From: Pseudomonas huaxiensis
GTDB lineage: Bacteria; Pseudomonadota; Gammaproteobacteria; Pseudomonadales; Pseudomonadaceae
Direction of reading: 5' to 3'
DNA: 64,000 bases
NCBI RefSeq assembly: GCF_003231275.1
Contig: NZ_QKVL01000017.1
Span: 61,243-125,242 of the forward strand
Of the stretch, positions 43,203 to 52,007 are shown one piece after another; position 1 is the stretch's first letter, and each line of letters starts with the position of its first letter. The position numbers were made by a program, and so were the translations under genes. The notes beneath the pieces are model-generated. The model was not told where the DNA came from. It ran no database searches and saw nothing but the letters and a program-made list of their open reading frames with translations.

Positions 43203-44135
43203 ATGGAACACAACACTTGGCCCCTGTTCGCCGGCATCGGCGCCCTGCTCCTGCTCGCCAGCCTGATCGGCCGCCTGCTGAAGTGGCGCGCCGGCCCCGG
43301 CCCGCACGCGGTGATCGACAACCTCAACGCCCGCATTGACGCCTGGTGGGTGATGGTGCTGGTCATCGGCCTGGCCTTCATCTTCGGCAAGACCGGGGTG
43401 ATCGTGCTGTTCTACCTGGTGTCCTTCTACGCCCTGCGCGAGTTCATCACCCTGACCCCGACCCGCCGCGGCGATTACCCGGCGCTGGTGCTGGCGTTCT
43501 ACGTCGCCCTGCCCGGCCAGTACCTGCTGATCGGCTTCGACTGGTACGGGCTGTTCAGCATTTTCATCCCGGTGTATTTGTTCCTTCTGTTGCCGATCCT
43601 GGCCAGCCTCGGCGGCGACACCACGCGCTTCCTCGAACGCGCCTCGAAGGTCCAGTGGGGATTGATGATTGCGGTCTACTGCGTGTCCTCGGTGCCGGCG
43701 TTGATGACCCTCGACATCCCCGGCTACGAGGGCCGCAACCTGCTGCTGATCGCCTGGCTGATCCTGGTGGTGCAGATCAGCGACGTGCTGCAGTACGTCT
43801 GCGGCAAGCTGTTCGGCAAACGCAAGGTGGCGCCGCGACTGTCGCCGTCCAAGACCCTCGAAGGCCTGCTGGGCGGCGTGTTCCTGGCGACGCTGATTGG
43901 CGCAGCGCTGTACTGGATCACCCCGTTCAACATGTGGCAGGCGGCGCTGATGGCGCTGGTAGTCAACGTCATGGGCTTCTTCGGCGGGCTGGTGATGTCG
44001 GCGATCAAGCGCGACCGCGGGGTCAAGGACTGGGGACACATGATCGAGGGCCACGGCGGCATGCTCGACCGCATGGATTCGGTGTGCTTCGCAGCGCCGA
44101 TCTTCTTTCATTTCGTGCGTTACTGGTGGGCCTAG
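43203..44135 (+). CDS. ynbB: Phosphatidate cytidylyltransferase-like (CdsA/YnbB type)
   Basis: The 310-residue polytopic protein ends with the CDP-diglyceride synthase signature region (SPSKTLEGLLGGVFLATLIG, then KRDRGVKDWGHMIEGHGGML and DRMDS). It should make a CDP-activated lipid from CTP and phosphatidate. In E. coli YnbB is a CdsA paralogue reported to contribute to the glycolipid MPIase. With YnbA, YnbC, YnbD and PlsC-like partners, the operon could make a complete alternative head group. A hairpin follows 30 bp after the stop. Confidence 0.9.
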   Translation: MEHNTWPLFAGIGALLLLASLIGRLLKWRAGPGPHAVIDNLNARIDAWWVMVLVIGLAFIFGKTGVIVLFYLVSFYALREFITLTPTRRGDYPALVLAFYVALPGQYLLIGFDWYGLFSIFIPVYLFLLLPILASLGGDTTRFLERASKVQWGLMIAVYCVSSVPALMTLDIPGYEGRNLLLIAWLILVVQISDVLQYVCGKLFGKRKVAPRLSPSKTLEGLLGGVFLATLIGAALYWITPFNMWQAALMALVVNVMGFFGGLVMSAIKRDRGVKDWGHMIEGHGGMLDRMDSVCFAAPIFFHFVRYWWA

Positions 44136-44164
44136 GCCCGTTCAGGGCAACTGCCGTTCGGCGA

Positions 44165-44187
44165 CTTCCCGTGCACCGCACGGGAAG
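44165..44187 (+). terminator. Hairpin after the lipid operon
   Basis: CTTCCCGTGC and GCACGGGAAG form a perfect 10-bp stem with a 3-base loop, 30 bp after the CdsA-like stop. There is no T-run. It probably ends the operon or protects its 3' end. Confidence 0.6.
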
Positions 44188-44411
44188 CAACTGGCAAGCT
44201 GAATCAAATGATTGGCAGCGGCAGGCAAGCAACACCTGCGGCAATGGCGTCCAATGGGCAGCCCGCATTTCCAGACGAAGGATGTGCCAGGCCCAATCGA
44301 CGAGAGCCATGACCCTGCTGCAGGTGCCAATGGCCGGTATCGCCTGCGTGCCAACATCCCGATAATCGACGCGCCCCGCCAAAGAGGGCGTCTGCCACCA
44401 GGAGAACCGTC

Positions 44412-45332
44412 ATGGGCACACTTGCTCTGGCTGCCAAGATCACCCACGTTCCCTCGATGTACCTGTCCGAACTGCCGGGCCCGCGCCAGGGCTATCGCCA
44501 GGCCGCCATCGATGGCCACAAAGAAATTTCCCGCCGCTGCCGCGAACTCGGCGTCGACACCCTGGTGGTCTTCGACACGCACTGGCTGGTCAACGCCAAC
44601 TACCACATCAACTGCGCGCCACACTTCAAGGGCACCTATACCAGCAACGAACTGCCGCACTTCATTGCCAACATGGACTACGAAGTACCGGGCAACGACG
44701 TGCTGGGCCGCCTGCTGGCCGAGGAATGCAACCGCCAGGGCGTCGAGACCATGGCCCACGACGCCACCAGCCTCGGCCCGGAATACGGCACCCTGGTGCC
44801 GATGCGCTACATGAACGCCGACCAGCACTTCAAGGTGGTCTCGGTCTCGGCGCTGTGCACCTCCCACTACCTGAACGACAGCGCGCGCCTGGGCTGGGCG
44901 ATGCGCAAGGCCGTGGAAGACCACTACGACGGCACCGTGGCGTTCCTCGCCAGCGGGTCGCTGTCGCACCGTTTCGCCCAGAACGGCCAGGCGCCGGAAT
45001 TCGCCGACAAGGTCTGGAGCCCGTTCCTGGAAACCCTCGACCACCGTGTCGTGCAGATGTGGGAAAACGGCGAGTGGGACGCCTTCTGCACCATGCTCCC
45101 GGAATACGCGGTGAAGGGTCACGGCGAAGGCTTCATGCACGACACTGCGATGCTGCTGGGTGCGCTGGGCTGGTCGAAGTACGACGGCAAGGCCGACGTG
45201 GTCACCCCGTATTTCGGCTCGTCCGCCACCGGTCAGATCAACGCGATCTTCCCGGTCACCCCGCAGGACGGCTCTGCCGTTCCGGCAGCGCAGGCCTCCT
45301 CCAGCCAACTGGCCGCTGTCGGCCGCCTGTAA
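44412..45332 (+). CDS. Class III extradiol ring-cleavage dioxygenase (homoprotocatechuate 2,3-dioxygenase-like)
   Basis: The 306-residue protein matches the HpaD-type LigB-superfamily enzyme: LALAAKITHVPSMYLSELPG, AIDGHKEISRRCRELGVDTL, VFDTHWLVNANYHINCA, EYGTLVPMRYM, and ASGSLSHRF. The metal-binding residues are expected in these segments. Enzymes of this kind open 3,4-dihydroxyphenylacetate or similar catechols with O2. No other hpa genes (dehydrogenase, isomerase, hydrolase) lie in the window, so the gene is an orphan and its substrate may differ. ATG 44412 has AGGAGAACC upstream. The tail is about 20 residues longer than that of PA4124-type proteins. Confidence 0.88.
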   Translation: MGTLALAAKITHVPSMYLSELPGPRQGYRQAAIDGHKEISRRCRELGVDTLVVFDTHWLVNANYHINCAPHFKGTYTSNELPHFIANMDYEVPGNDVLGRLLAEECNRQGVETMAHDATSLGPEYGTLVPMRYMNADQHFKVVSVSALCTSHYLNDSARLGWAMRKAVEDHYDGTVAFLASGSLSHRFAQNGQAPEFADKVWSPFLETLDHRVVQMWENGEWDAFCTMLPEYAVKGHGEGFMHDTAMLLGALGWSKYDGKADVVTPYFGSSATGQINAIFPVTPQDGSAVPAAQASSSQLAAVGRL

Positions 45333-45552
45333 CACCGCCAGCGCGACAGTCCGCTACGCCGGGCTGTCGCGAACGTCACGCCCTCCCTCCCGCCCTTATC
45401 GCCCTCCCCGCAAAAAACTGGCAGCCCCGATCAAAACCGACAGCAGGCTGAATCAAGAACCTATCGTTCGTTAGGCATTTAATGCAAAGTGTAACTGGCG
45501 CTCCAGACGCCCCTTGCTGCCTCAGCCAACTCCAACTATTCAGGCCGCCCCC

Positions 45553-46851
45553 ATGATCAACATCGAAACGCCCACCTATTACACCGCGACCAAGAAGTAC
45601 AACCTCAGCTTCCCGATCCTGGAAAACGATATCGAAGCCGATGTCGTGGTGATCGGCGGCGGTTTCTCGGGTATCAACACCGCCCTGGAGCTGGCCGAGA
45701 AAGGCATCACCAACACCGTGGTGCTGGAGGGACGTTACCTGGGCTTCGGCGGCACCGGGCGCAATGGCGGGCAGATCATGGCGGGCATCGGCCACGACCT
45801 AGAGAAAATCAGGAGCAGCGTCGGCGACAAGGGCCTGCAGGAAATCTTCGAGATCAGCGAACTGGGCGCCGGCATCATCAAGGACCGGATCGCCAAGTAC
45901 GACATCGATGCCGACTTCTGCCACGGCTACGGTTACATGGGCTTCAACGCGCGCCAGGAAAAGACCCTGCGTACCTGGGAAAAAGAATTCAAGAAGGTCA
46001 ACAGCAAGGACGAAATCCGCTTCCTCGGTGGCTCCGAGGTCAAGCAGATCATCGGCTCCGACGCCTACGGCAGCGCCCTGCTGCACATGGGCGGCGGCCA
46101 TGTGCACTCGCTGAACCTGCTGCTCGGTGAAGCCAAGGCCCTGGTCGGTCACGGCGCGCGCATCTTCGAGCACAGCGCTGCGCTGGAAGTCACCTACGGC
46201 GAGAAAATCACCGTGCGCACCGGCCGTGGTTCGGTCAAGGCCAGCAAGTTGCTGTGGGCCTGCGACAGCTTCCTCAACAAGCTGGAACCGGAGCTGCACA
46301 GCCGCACCATCAACACCTACGCCTTCCAGTTGATGACTGAGCCGCTGTCGGACGAGATGATCCAGCGCATCAGCCCGATCCGCGGCGCCTACAGCGATAT
46401 CCGACCGGTGATCGACTACTACCGGGTCACCAACGAAAACCGCCTGCTGTTCGGCGCAGCCACGCCCTTCATCGAGCACATCCCCAACGACCTGAAAGCC
46501 TGGAACCGCGCGTTGATGTTGAAGATCTTCCCGTACCTGAAGGACGTGAAGATCGACCTCGCCTGGGGCGGCCCGATGGCCACCAGCGCCAACCTGTTCC
46601 CGCAGATCGGCACGCTCAGCGGACGGCCGAATGCGTTCTATGTGCAGGGCTATTCCGGGTTTGGCGTAACCCCGAGCCACATCATCTGCAAGATCCTTGC
46701 GGAGGGCATGGCGGAAGGCTCGAGCCGTTATGACCTGATCAGTTCGGTGAAGCATGCGCGGATCATCGGCAAGGACAATTTCCGGCCGCTGATTCTCAGT
46801 GCGGGGAAGACGGTGCATCAGGTGTCGGGGTTCTTCAACGGGCGGCGTTGA
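45553..46851 (+). CDS. FAD-dependent amine oxidoreductase (PuuB/DAO family)
   Basis: The 432-residue product has the dinucleotide motif VVVIGGGFSGINTALELAE, GFGGTGRNGGQIMAG as the second FAD contact, and a C-terminal FYVQGYSGFGVTPSH. This is the pattern of gamma-glutamylputrescine oxidase and related DAO flavoproteins. It oxidises a C-N bond, giving an aldehyde or keto compound plus peroxide. No puuA or aldehyde dehydrogenase partner is adjacent. It lies 220 bp after the extradiol dioxygenase on the same strand, possibly a separate transcript. Confidence 0.87.
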   Translation: MINIETPTYYTATKKYNLSFPILENDIEADVVVIGGGFSGINTALELAEKGITNTVVLEGRYLGFGGTGRNGGQIMAGIGHDLEKIRSSVGDKGLQEIFEISELGAGIIKDRIAKYDIDADFCHGYGYMGFNARQEKTLRTWEKEFKKVNSKDEIRFLGGSEVKQIIGSDAYGSALLHMGGGHVHSLNLLLGEAKALVGHGARIFEHSAALEVTYGEKITVRTGRGSVKASKLLWACDSFLNKLEPELHSRTINTYAFQLMTEPLSDEMIQRISPIRGAYSDIRPVIDYYRVTNENRLLFGAATPFIEHIPNDLKAWNRALMLKIFPYLKDVKIDLAWGGPMATSANLFPQIGTLSGRPNAFYVQGYSGFGVTPSHIICKILAEGMAEGSSRYDLISSVKHARIIGKDNFRPLILSAGKTVHQVSGFFNGRR

Positions 46852-46978
46852 AGGCTTCGCTGCAATCAACCGCGCACCAGATCATGAATATGACTAAAGA
46901 TGCGGTGAAACCAATTCAATTCCATTCATCCAGGGGCTCAGGATAGAATTATTCTCAATTGGAAAGAACATAGATACC

Positions 46979-47018
46979 GCTGAGTGAAAGTCTGAATACA
47001 GTCAGGCTTTCACTCAGC
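46979..47018 (+). promoter_or_regulatory. 40-nt leader hairpin before mesX
   Basis: GCTGAGTGAAAG and CTTTCACTCAGC form a perfect 12-bp stem, extended by CTGA/TCAG around an ATACAG loop. It ends 20 bases before the mesX ATG and just before the ribosome-binding AATAAGGAC. No T-run follows. It could mask or stabilise the leader, or be a binding site for a methionine regulator. Confidence 0.65.
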
Positions 47019-47038
47019 AATAAGGACATCCGCCCCCG

Positions 47039-48022
47039 ATGAACAACGAGTTTACTTTTACCGTCAACAGTATTTGTTTCGACGAAAACTATCGCCCCGC
47101 CGAAAACACCCGCACCACCACCAACTTTGCCAACCTCGCCAAAGGTCAGAATCGCCAGGAAAACTTGCGCAATGCACTGACCATGATCGACAACCGCTTC
47201 AATGCGCTGGCGCACTGGGATAACCCTAAAGGTGATCGCTACACGGTCGAACTCGAAATCATTTCCGTCGAGATGAATGTTGGCGTTGAAAGCAGCGGCA
47301 GCTCCCTGCCCCTGATCGAAATTCTGAAGACAACCATCGTTGACCTGAAAACCAACGAGCGCATCGAGGGCATTGTCGGGAATAACTTCTCCTCTTACGT
47401 GCGGGACTATGACTTCAGCGTGTTGCTGCTGGAGCACAACAAAGATCAGCAGGGTTTCAGCACCCCCGAAAATTTTGGCGATCTTCATGGAAAGCTGTTC
47501 AAGCACTTCGTGAATTCGAGCGCTTTCAAGGAGCATTTCACCAAGCCGCCGGTCATTTGCCTGAGCGTTTCGAGCAGCAAAATCTACCACCGAACTGAAA
47601 ACCAGCATCCGGTATTGGGTATCGAATACCTGCAGGATGAATACTCATTGACCGATGAGTACTTCAATAAAATGGGTCTGAAAGTTCGGTACTTCATGCC
47701 GCCAAACAGCGTTGCGCCGCTGGCTTTCTACTTTGCGGGCGACTTGCTGGGTGATTATTCCAATCTGGAGCTGATCAGTACCATCAGCACCATGGATACC
47801 TTCCAGAAGATTTACCGGCCCGAAATCTACAATGCGAATTCTGCTGCCGGCAAATCCTATCAGCCCAGCTTGCAGCATCAGGATTACTCATTGACCCGTA
47901 TTGTTTACGACCGGGAAGAACGTAGCCGCCTGGCTATCGAGCAAGGAAAGTTTGCCGAGGAGCATTTCATCAAACCGCACCACGCTGCCCTTGAGCAATT
48001 TTCCGCTAATTACGCTCTTTGA
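47039..48022 (+). CDS. mesX: MesX (DUF1852), partner of methionine synthase MesD
   Basis: The 327-residue protein (EFTFTVNSICFDENYRPAEN, TRTTTNFANLAKGQNRQENL, RNALTMIDNRFNALAHWDNP) belongs to DUF1852. Genetic work on folate-independent methionine synthases showed that MesD needs this partner, named MesX and thought to be an oxygenase that supplies or transfers the methyl group. It directly precedes mesD by 27 bp. The leader hairpin and AAGGAC lie upstream. Confidence 0.9.
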   Translation: MNNEFTFTVNSICFDENYRPAENTRTTTNFANLAKGQNRQENLRNALTMIDNRFNALAHWDNPKGDRYTVELEIISVEMNVGVESSGSSLPLIEILKTTIVDLKTNERIEGIVGNNFSSYVRDYDFSVLLLEHNKDQQGFSTPENFGDLHGKLFKHFVNSSAFKEHFTKPPVICLSVSSSKIYHRTENQHPVLGIEYLQDEYSLTDEYFNKMGLKVRYFMPPNSVAPLAFYFAGDLLGDYSNLELISTISTMDTFQKIYRPEIYNANSAAGKSYQPSLQHQDYSLTRIVYDREERSRLAIEQGKFAEEHFIKPHHAALEQFSANYAL

Positions 48023-48049
48023 CCTTTCGACTACACAAGGCTATCCACC

Positions 48050-49084
48050 GTGAAAAAACTGCTTCCCACTTCAACTGCTGGCAGCTTGCCAAAACCTTCC
48101 TGGCTGGCCCAACCGGAGACGCTTTGGTCACCGTGGAAACTGCAAGGTGAAGAACTGATCGAGGGCAAACAGGATGCCCTGCGCCTGTCGTTGCAAGAAC
48201 AACAACAGGCCGGCATTGATATCGTCAGCGACGGCGAGCAAACGCGCCAACACTTCGTCACGACCTTTATCGAGCACCTCGAAGGGGTTGATTTCGAGAA
48301 GCGCGAGACGGTCAGAATCCGTGACCGCTATGACGCGAGCGTACCGACGGTAGTTGGCGCGGTTGCCCGGAAAAAGCCGGTGTTTGTCGAAGACGCCAAA
48401 TTCCTCCGTCAGCAAACCGGGCAACCCATCAAGTGGGCGTTGCCAGGTCCGATGACCATGATCGATACGCTTTACGACAACCACTATAAAAGCCGCGAAA
48501 AACTGGCCTGGGAATTCGCCAAGATCCTCAATCAGGAAGCCAGGGAACTGGAAGCGGCCGGCGTCGACATCATCCAGTTCGACGAGCCTGCCTTTAATGT
48601 CTTCTTTGATGAAGTGAATGAATGGGGCGTCGCGACCCTGGAAAGGGCAATTGAAGGCCTGAAGTGCGAGACCGCCGTGCATATTTGCTATGGCTACGGC
48701 ATCAAAGCCAATACCGACTGGAAAAAAACCCTGGGCTCGGAGTGGCGGCAATACGAAGAAGCCTTCCCCAAGCTGCAGAAATCCAGCATCGATATCGTCT
48801 CGCTGGAATGTCACAACTCCCATGTGCCCATGGACCTGATTGAACTCATTCGCGGCAAGAAAGTGATGGTCGGGGCTATCGATGTGGCCAACCACACCAT
48901 CGAAACCCCGGAGGAAGTGGCCAATACCCTGCGCAAGGCCCTTCAGTTCGTCGATGCCGACAAGCTCTATCCGTGCACCAACTGCGGCATGGCGCCCCTG
49001 CCCCGCCCTGTTGCGCGAGGCAAGCTGAATGCGTTGAGCGCCGGCGCGGAAATCGTCCGAAGAGAACTCGCCAACCAGCGATGA
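48050..49084 (+). CDS. mesD: Core methionine synthase MesD
   Basis: The 344-residue protein is the catalytic half of MetE only: LPTSTAGSLPKPSWL, GIDIVSDGEQTRQHF, KWALPGPMTMIDTLY, IQFDEPAFNVFFDEV, and the zinc-binding tail VMVGAIDVANHTIETPEEV ... YPCTNCGMAPL. The N-terminal folate domain of MetE is missing. The MesD group makes methionine from homocysteine with oxygen and MesX, using a methyl donor that was unknown in the published work I recall. It is cytoplasmic. Confidence 0.92.
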   Translation: MKKLLPTSTAGSLPKPSWLAQPETLWSPWKLQGEELIEGKQDALRLSLQEQQQAGIDIVSDGEQTRQHFVTTFIEHLEGVDFEKRETVRIRDRYDASVPTVVGAVARKKPVFVEDAKFLRQQTGQPIKWALPGPMTMIDTLYDNHYKSREKLAWEFAKILNQEARELEAAGVDIIQFDEPAFNVFFDEVNEWGVATLERAIEGLKCETAVHICYGYGIKANTDWKKTLGSEWRQYEEAFPKLQKSSIDIVSLECHNSHVPMDLIELIRGKKVMVGAIDVANHTIETPEEVANTLRKALQFVDADKLYPCTNCGMAPLPRPVARGKLNALSAGAEIVRRELANQR

Positions 49085-49402
49085 GTTGAAGATCGGTAAA
49101 GCTTGTTTCGGTCACGTGATGGCCGCCATTTGCTAGCCGGCGGATCTGCAGCGCCCTCAAGATCGAGCGCCGCCCGCGCGTCGCATCGCCGGCAAGCCGG
49201 CTCCCACAGTGTGTTGCACTGCATCTACGAGCCCTCTCCAGCCATGCATCGTTGTGGGAGCTGGCTTGCCAGCGATGCGACGCGCGGGCGGCGCTCGATT
49301 TCAGGAGCGCTGGAAAACTTCCGACATGCGCCTTCCAGCCACCCCAAAACCAAAAGATGTGCATATCCCCATCCTGAAATCACCTCGAATAAAAATCCGC
49401 CC
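49085..49402. repeat. REP/BIME pair after mesD
   Basis: Two copies of a unit containing CGCCCGCGCGTCGCATCG or its inverse CGATGCGACGCGCGGGCGGC face each other (about 49152-49207 and 49254-49312). Each carries a GGGAGC core (CCGGCTCCCAC and GTGGGAGCTGG). The unit is nearly the same as that at 19183-19392. No gene is seen. Confidence 0.82.
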
Positions 49403-50371
49403 TCAACTCAACATCGCCTGAATCTGCTGCGTCGCCTGCCGCGTGCTGTCCGCCAGCTTTTTCACTTCCTCGGCCACCACCGAGAACCCCCGCCCAACCT
49501 CCCCCGCCCGCGCCGCCTCGATCGCGGCGTTCAGCGCCAGCAGGTTGGTCTGCTCGGCAATGCTCTTGATCACGCCAACCACCGTGGCGATCTGCGCGTA
49601 GGTGGTCTGGTTCTGCGACAGCATCTGTTCATGGCTGGCCTGGGCGCTGCGTTCATCGCTGATGTCACGCACCGCGCCGATCACCCGCAACAGCAGGCCA
49701 CGCTCGTCACGCACCGCGCAGCCGCGCTCGCGGCACCAGATATAGCCACGCGACTTGTGGCGCATGCGGTACTCGAAGACGTACTCGCCACTGGCGCCAG
49801 GCTTGAGGATTTCGCGGTCGAACACCGCCATGATCAGCGGCAGGTCGTCCGGGTGGGTGATGCTGACCTGGGCGTTCCAGCCGTCGGGCAACTCGCTGGG
49901 GCTATAGCCCATCAGCGCCCGGAACTGGTTGGAAATGCGCATGTTGCTGTCGGGGTGCTGTACGTCGCCCTGGACCACGCTGATGTCCCAGGTGCCTTCG
50001 GTGAGAGTGGATTGCAGTTGCGCCCAGATCGCCGCCTGCTGCTGATGCGCCTGCAGTTGCTGCGCCTGTTCGCGCAGTGCGTCTTCCAGGTGCTGGCAGC
50101 GCTGCTGCAGTTGCCGCGCTTCGTCCCGCGCGGCCTCGTCCTGGCGGTGGGCGTGTTCGAGCTGGTCGGTCAGTTCGCTGCAACGGGCGCGGGTTTCGTC
50201 CAGCAAACGCTGGTCCTGCTGGCGTTCACCGGCCAGCTCGCGCAAGGCCAGGAGCAGCGTCGGGTGGCGCTCCAGTTGCGCGCTGCGCGGCCCGTCCCAG
50301 CGCTGACCCTGGCTGATCTGCGTCAGTCCTTGTTCCAGCTCCCGCACCCAATGATCGTTCCTGAAAAACAT
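49403..50371 (-). CDS. Soluble PAS-domain chemoreceptor-like signalling protein
   Basis: From ATG 50371 (FFRNDHWVRELEQGLTQISQ) the product is 322 residues; starts at 50560, 50584 or 50617 are also open but add unlikely sequence. A long Gln-rich coiled coil (about 50-135) leads to a PAS domain (about 140-250: FRALMGYSPSELPDGWNAQV, HPDDLPLI, YRMRHKSRGYIWC). A short MCP signalling tip closes it (SIAEQTNLLALNAAIEAARA, GEVGRGFSVVAEEVKKLAD). No membrane segment is present, so it acts in the cytoplasm. The signalling domain is cut short just past the tip, as in several soluble pseudomonad proteins that may contact CheA or c-di-GMP enzymes. Confidence 0.82.
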   Translation of the reverse strand: MFFRNDHWVRELEQGLTQISQGQRWDGPRSAQLERHPTLLLALRELAGERQQDQRLLDETRARCSELTDQLEHAHRQDEAARDEARQLQQRCQHLEDALREQAQQLQAHQQQAAIWAQLQSTLTEGTWDISVVQGDVQHPDSNMRISNQFRALMGYSPSELPDGWNAQVSITHPDDLPLIMAVFDREILKPGASGEYVFEYRMRHKSRGYIWCRERGCAVRDERGLLLRVIGAVRDISDERSAQASHEQMLSQNQTTYAQIATVVGVIKSIAEQTNLLALNAAIEAARAGEVGRGFSVVAEEVKKLADSTRQATQQIQAMLS

Positions 50372-50747
50372 CAGCGCACACCGTTCGGCAGTGAAACCCC
50401 GAGTTGACCGGATTGGCGCAGTGGCGTCTTGCACGGGGGTGCCGAGTGCTTGACCGTCCCTGCCAAGGAACAAGAGGAGTGATGGTCCTGCCAGGTGTTG
50501 CATAAAGCTACAAAGATGAGCGGTATCGCGAGCCGGAAAGCGAGTATCAAGGCTTTTCATACAGAGCCTAAGTAATGGGTTCATGGCCTGCGAGATAAGT
50601 AGACGTCCATGCCACACAGTTGGCAGGCAAACACATGCAATCGACAGCCTCAGGCAAGACGCCCCCTGCGCAACCGGGTAGAGTCGGGCGCGGCGTTCGC
50701 TGGCGGCGGGCTGCCTTGTCCTTTTCCATGCACTGGCGTCCTCGATC
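50372..50747. other. Divergent intergenic region
   Basis: These 376 bp lie between the PAS/MCP gene (leftward) and the MFS exporter (rightward). In-frame starts for the PAS/MCP protein occur at 50560-50617. Apart from these I see no gene, repeat or clear promoter element. Confidence 0.5.
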
Positions 50748-52007
50748 GTGAAAGCTGCGCAACCTTCCGGGCCAAACCGCTGGCCTAATGTCCTGCGGGC
50801 GTTGCATCACCGCAATTTCCGTCTGTATTTCATCGGCCACGCTGTCTCCACTCTCGGCACCTGGGTGCAAACGGTGGCGCTGTCGTGGCTGGTCTATCGG
50901 CTGACCGACTCGGCCGCGCTGCTCGGTATCACCACCTGCGCGACCTTGCTGCCGCAACTGTTCGTCGGGCCGATCGCCGGGGCCTGGATCGATCGCCACG
51001 ACAAGCGCCGCCTGCTGATGTTTATCGAAAGCCTGCTCGCGGTGCAGGCGCTGGGGCTGGCGCTGCTGACCTGGCTGGAGCTGATCACGCCGACGCTGAT
51101 CGTGGTCCTCGCCGCGACCCTCGGCGTCCTCAACGCCGTGGACACCCCGCTGCGCCAGTCGCTGCTCAGCCGCCTGGTGGACGACCGCGACGATCTGCCC
51201 AACGCCCTGGCCCTCAACGCGATGCTGTTCACTTGCTCGCGCTTCGTCGGCCCGCCCCTGGCCGGCCTGTTGCTGGCGCTCACCGGCGAGGCGCTGTGCT
51301 TTGCGCTGAACGCGTTGTCTTACGCCGGCTTGATCTTCGGCCTGCTGGCGATCCGCCTGGCGCCCGGCGAAAAAGCCAGCGGCAGCATGCGCAACATGTT
51401 CCGTGAAGGCCTCGACTACACCCTGCGCTCGCCCTCGCTGCGCGCGCTGATCATCGGCGTGCTGATGGTCAACCTCACCGCCTCCACCTACGCCGTGCTG
51501 CTGCCGGTGTTCGCCCGCGACATCTTCGCTGGTGACGCCCGCACCCTCGGCTGGCTGTGGGGCGCCGCCGGGCTCGGCTCGCTGCTCTCCACGGTGCTGC
51601 TGGCCGGGCGGCAGAGCGCGGCGAAACTGCGCGGGCTGATCCTGTTTTCGGCCATCGCCAGCGCCATCGGTCTGTTGCTGTTCGCCAGCAGCCGCAGCCT
51701 GCCGCTGTCGTTGCTGGCGATGATGATCCTGGGCTTCGGCGTGACCATCAACAACGTCGGCACCAACATCCTTTTGCAAAGCCAGGCGCCGGAAGCCCTG
51801 CGCGGCCGGGTGATATCGATCTACACCTCGACCCGTTTCGGTTTCGATGCCATCGGCGGCCTGCTCGCCGGGCTGCTCGCCGCCCATATCGGCGGCCCCT
51901 GGGCCATGCACATCGCCGCCGCGCTGCTATCGGTCTACTGTCTCTGGCAACTGCTTCTGCTGCGCCGGAAACGCCCTGAACATCCCATCGAGGAAACCGC
52001 CCAATGA
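50748..52007 (+). CDS. MFS exporter (EntS/MFS_3-like)
   Basis: The 419-residue protein begins at a GTG (50748) with no clear ribosome site. It has twelve predicted membrane helices, the start NFRLYFIGHAVSTLGTWVQT, and the MFS loop motif GAWIDRHDKRRLLMF. It belongs to the drug/siderophore exporter branch of the superfamily. The stop overlaps the GlcG-like gene by 4 bp and that operon ends with a LuxR regulator. Export of a toxic or signalling compound is plausible. Confidence 0.88.
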   Translation: MKAAQPSGPNRWPNVLRALHHRNFRLYFIGHAVSTLGTWVQTVALSWLVYRLTDSAALLGITTCATLLPQLFVGPIAGAWIDRHDKRRLLMFIESLLAVQALGLALLTWLELITPTLIVVLAATLGVLNAVDTPLRQSLLSRLVDDRDDLPNALALNAMLFTCSRFVGPPLAGLLLALTGEALCFALNALSYAGLIFGLLAIRLAPGEKASGSMRNMFREGLDYTLRSPSLRALIIGVLMVNLTASTYAVLLPVFARDIFAGDARTLGWLWGAAGLGSLLSTVLLAGRQSAAKLRGLILFSAIASAIGLLLFASSRSLPLSLLAMMILGFGVTINNVGTNILLQSQAPEALRGRVISIYTSTRFGFDAIGGLLAGLLAAHIGGPWAMHIAAALLSVYCLWQLLLLRRKRPEHPIEETAQ

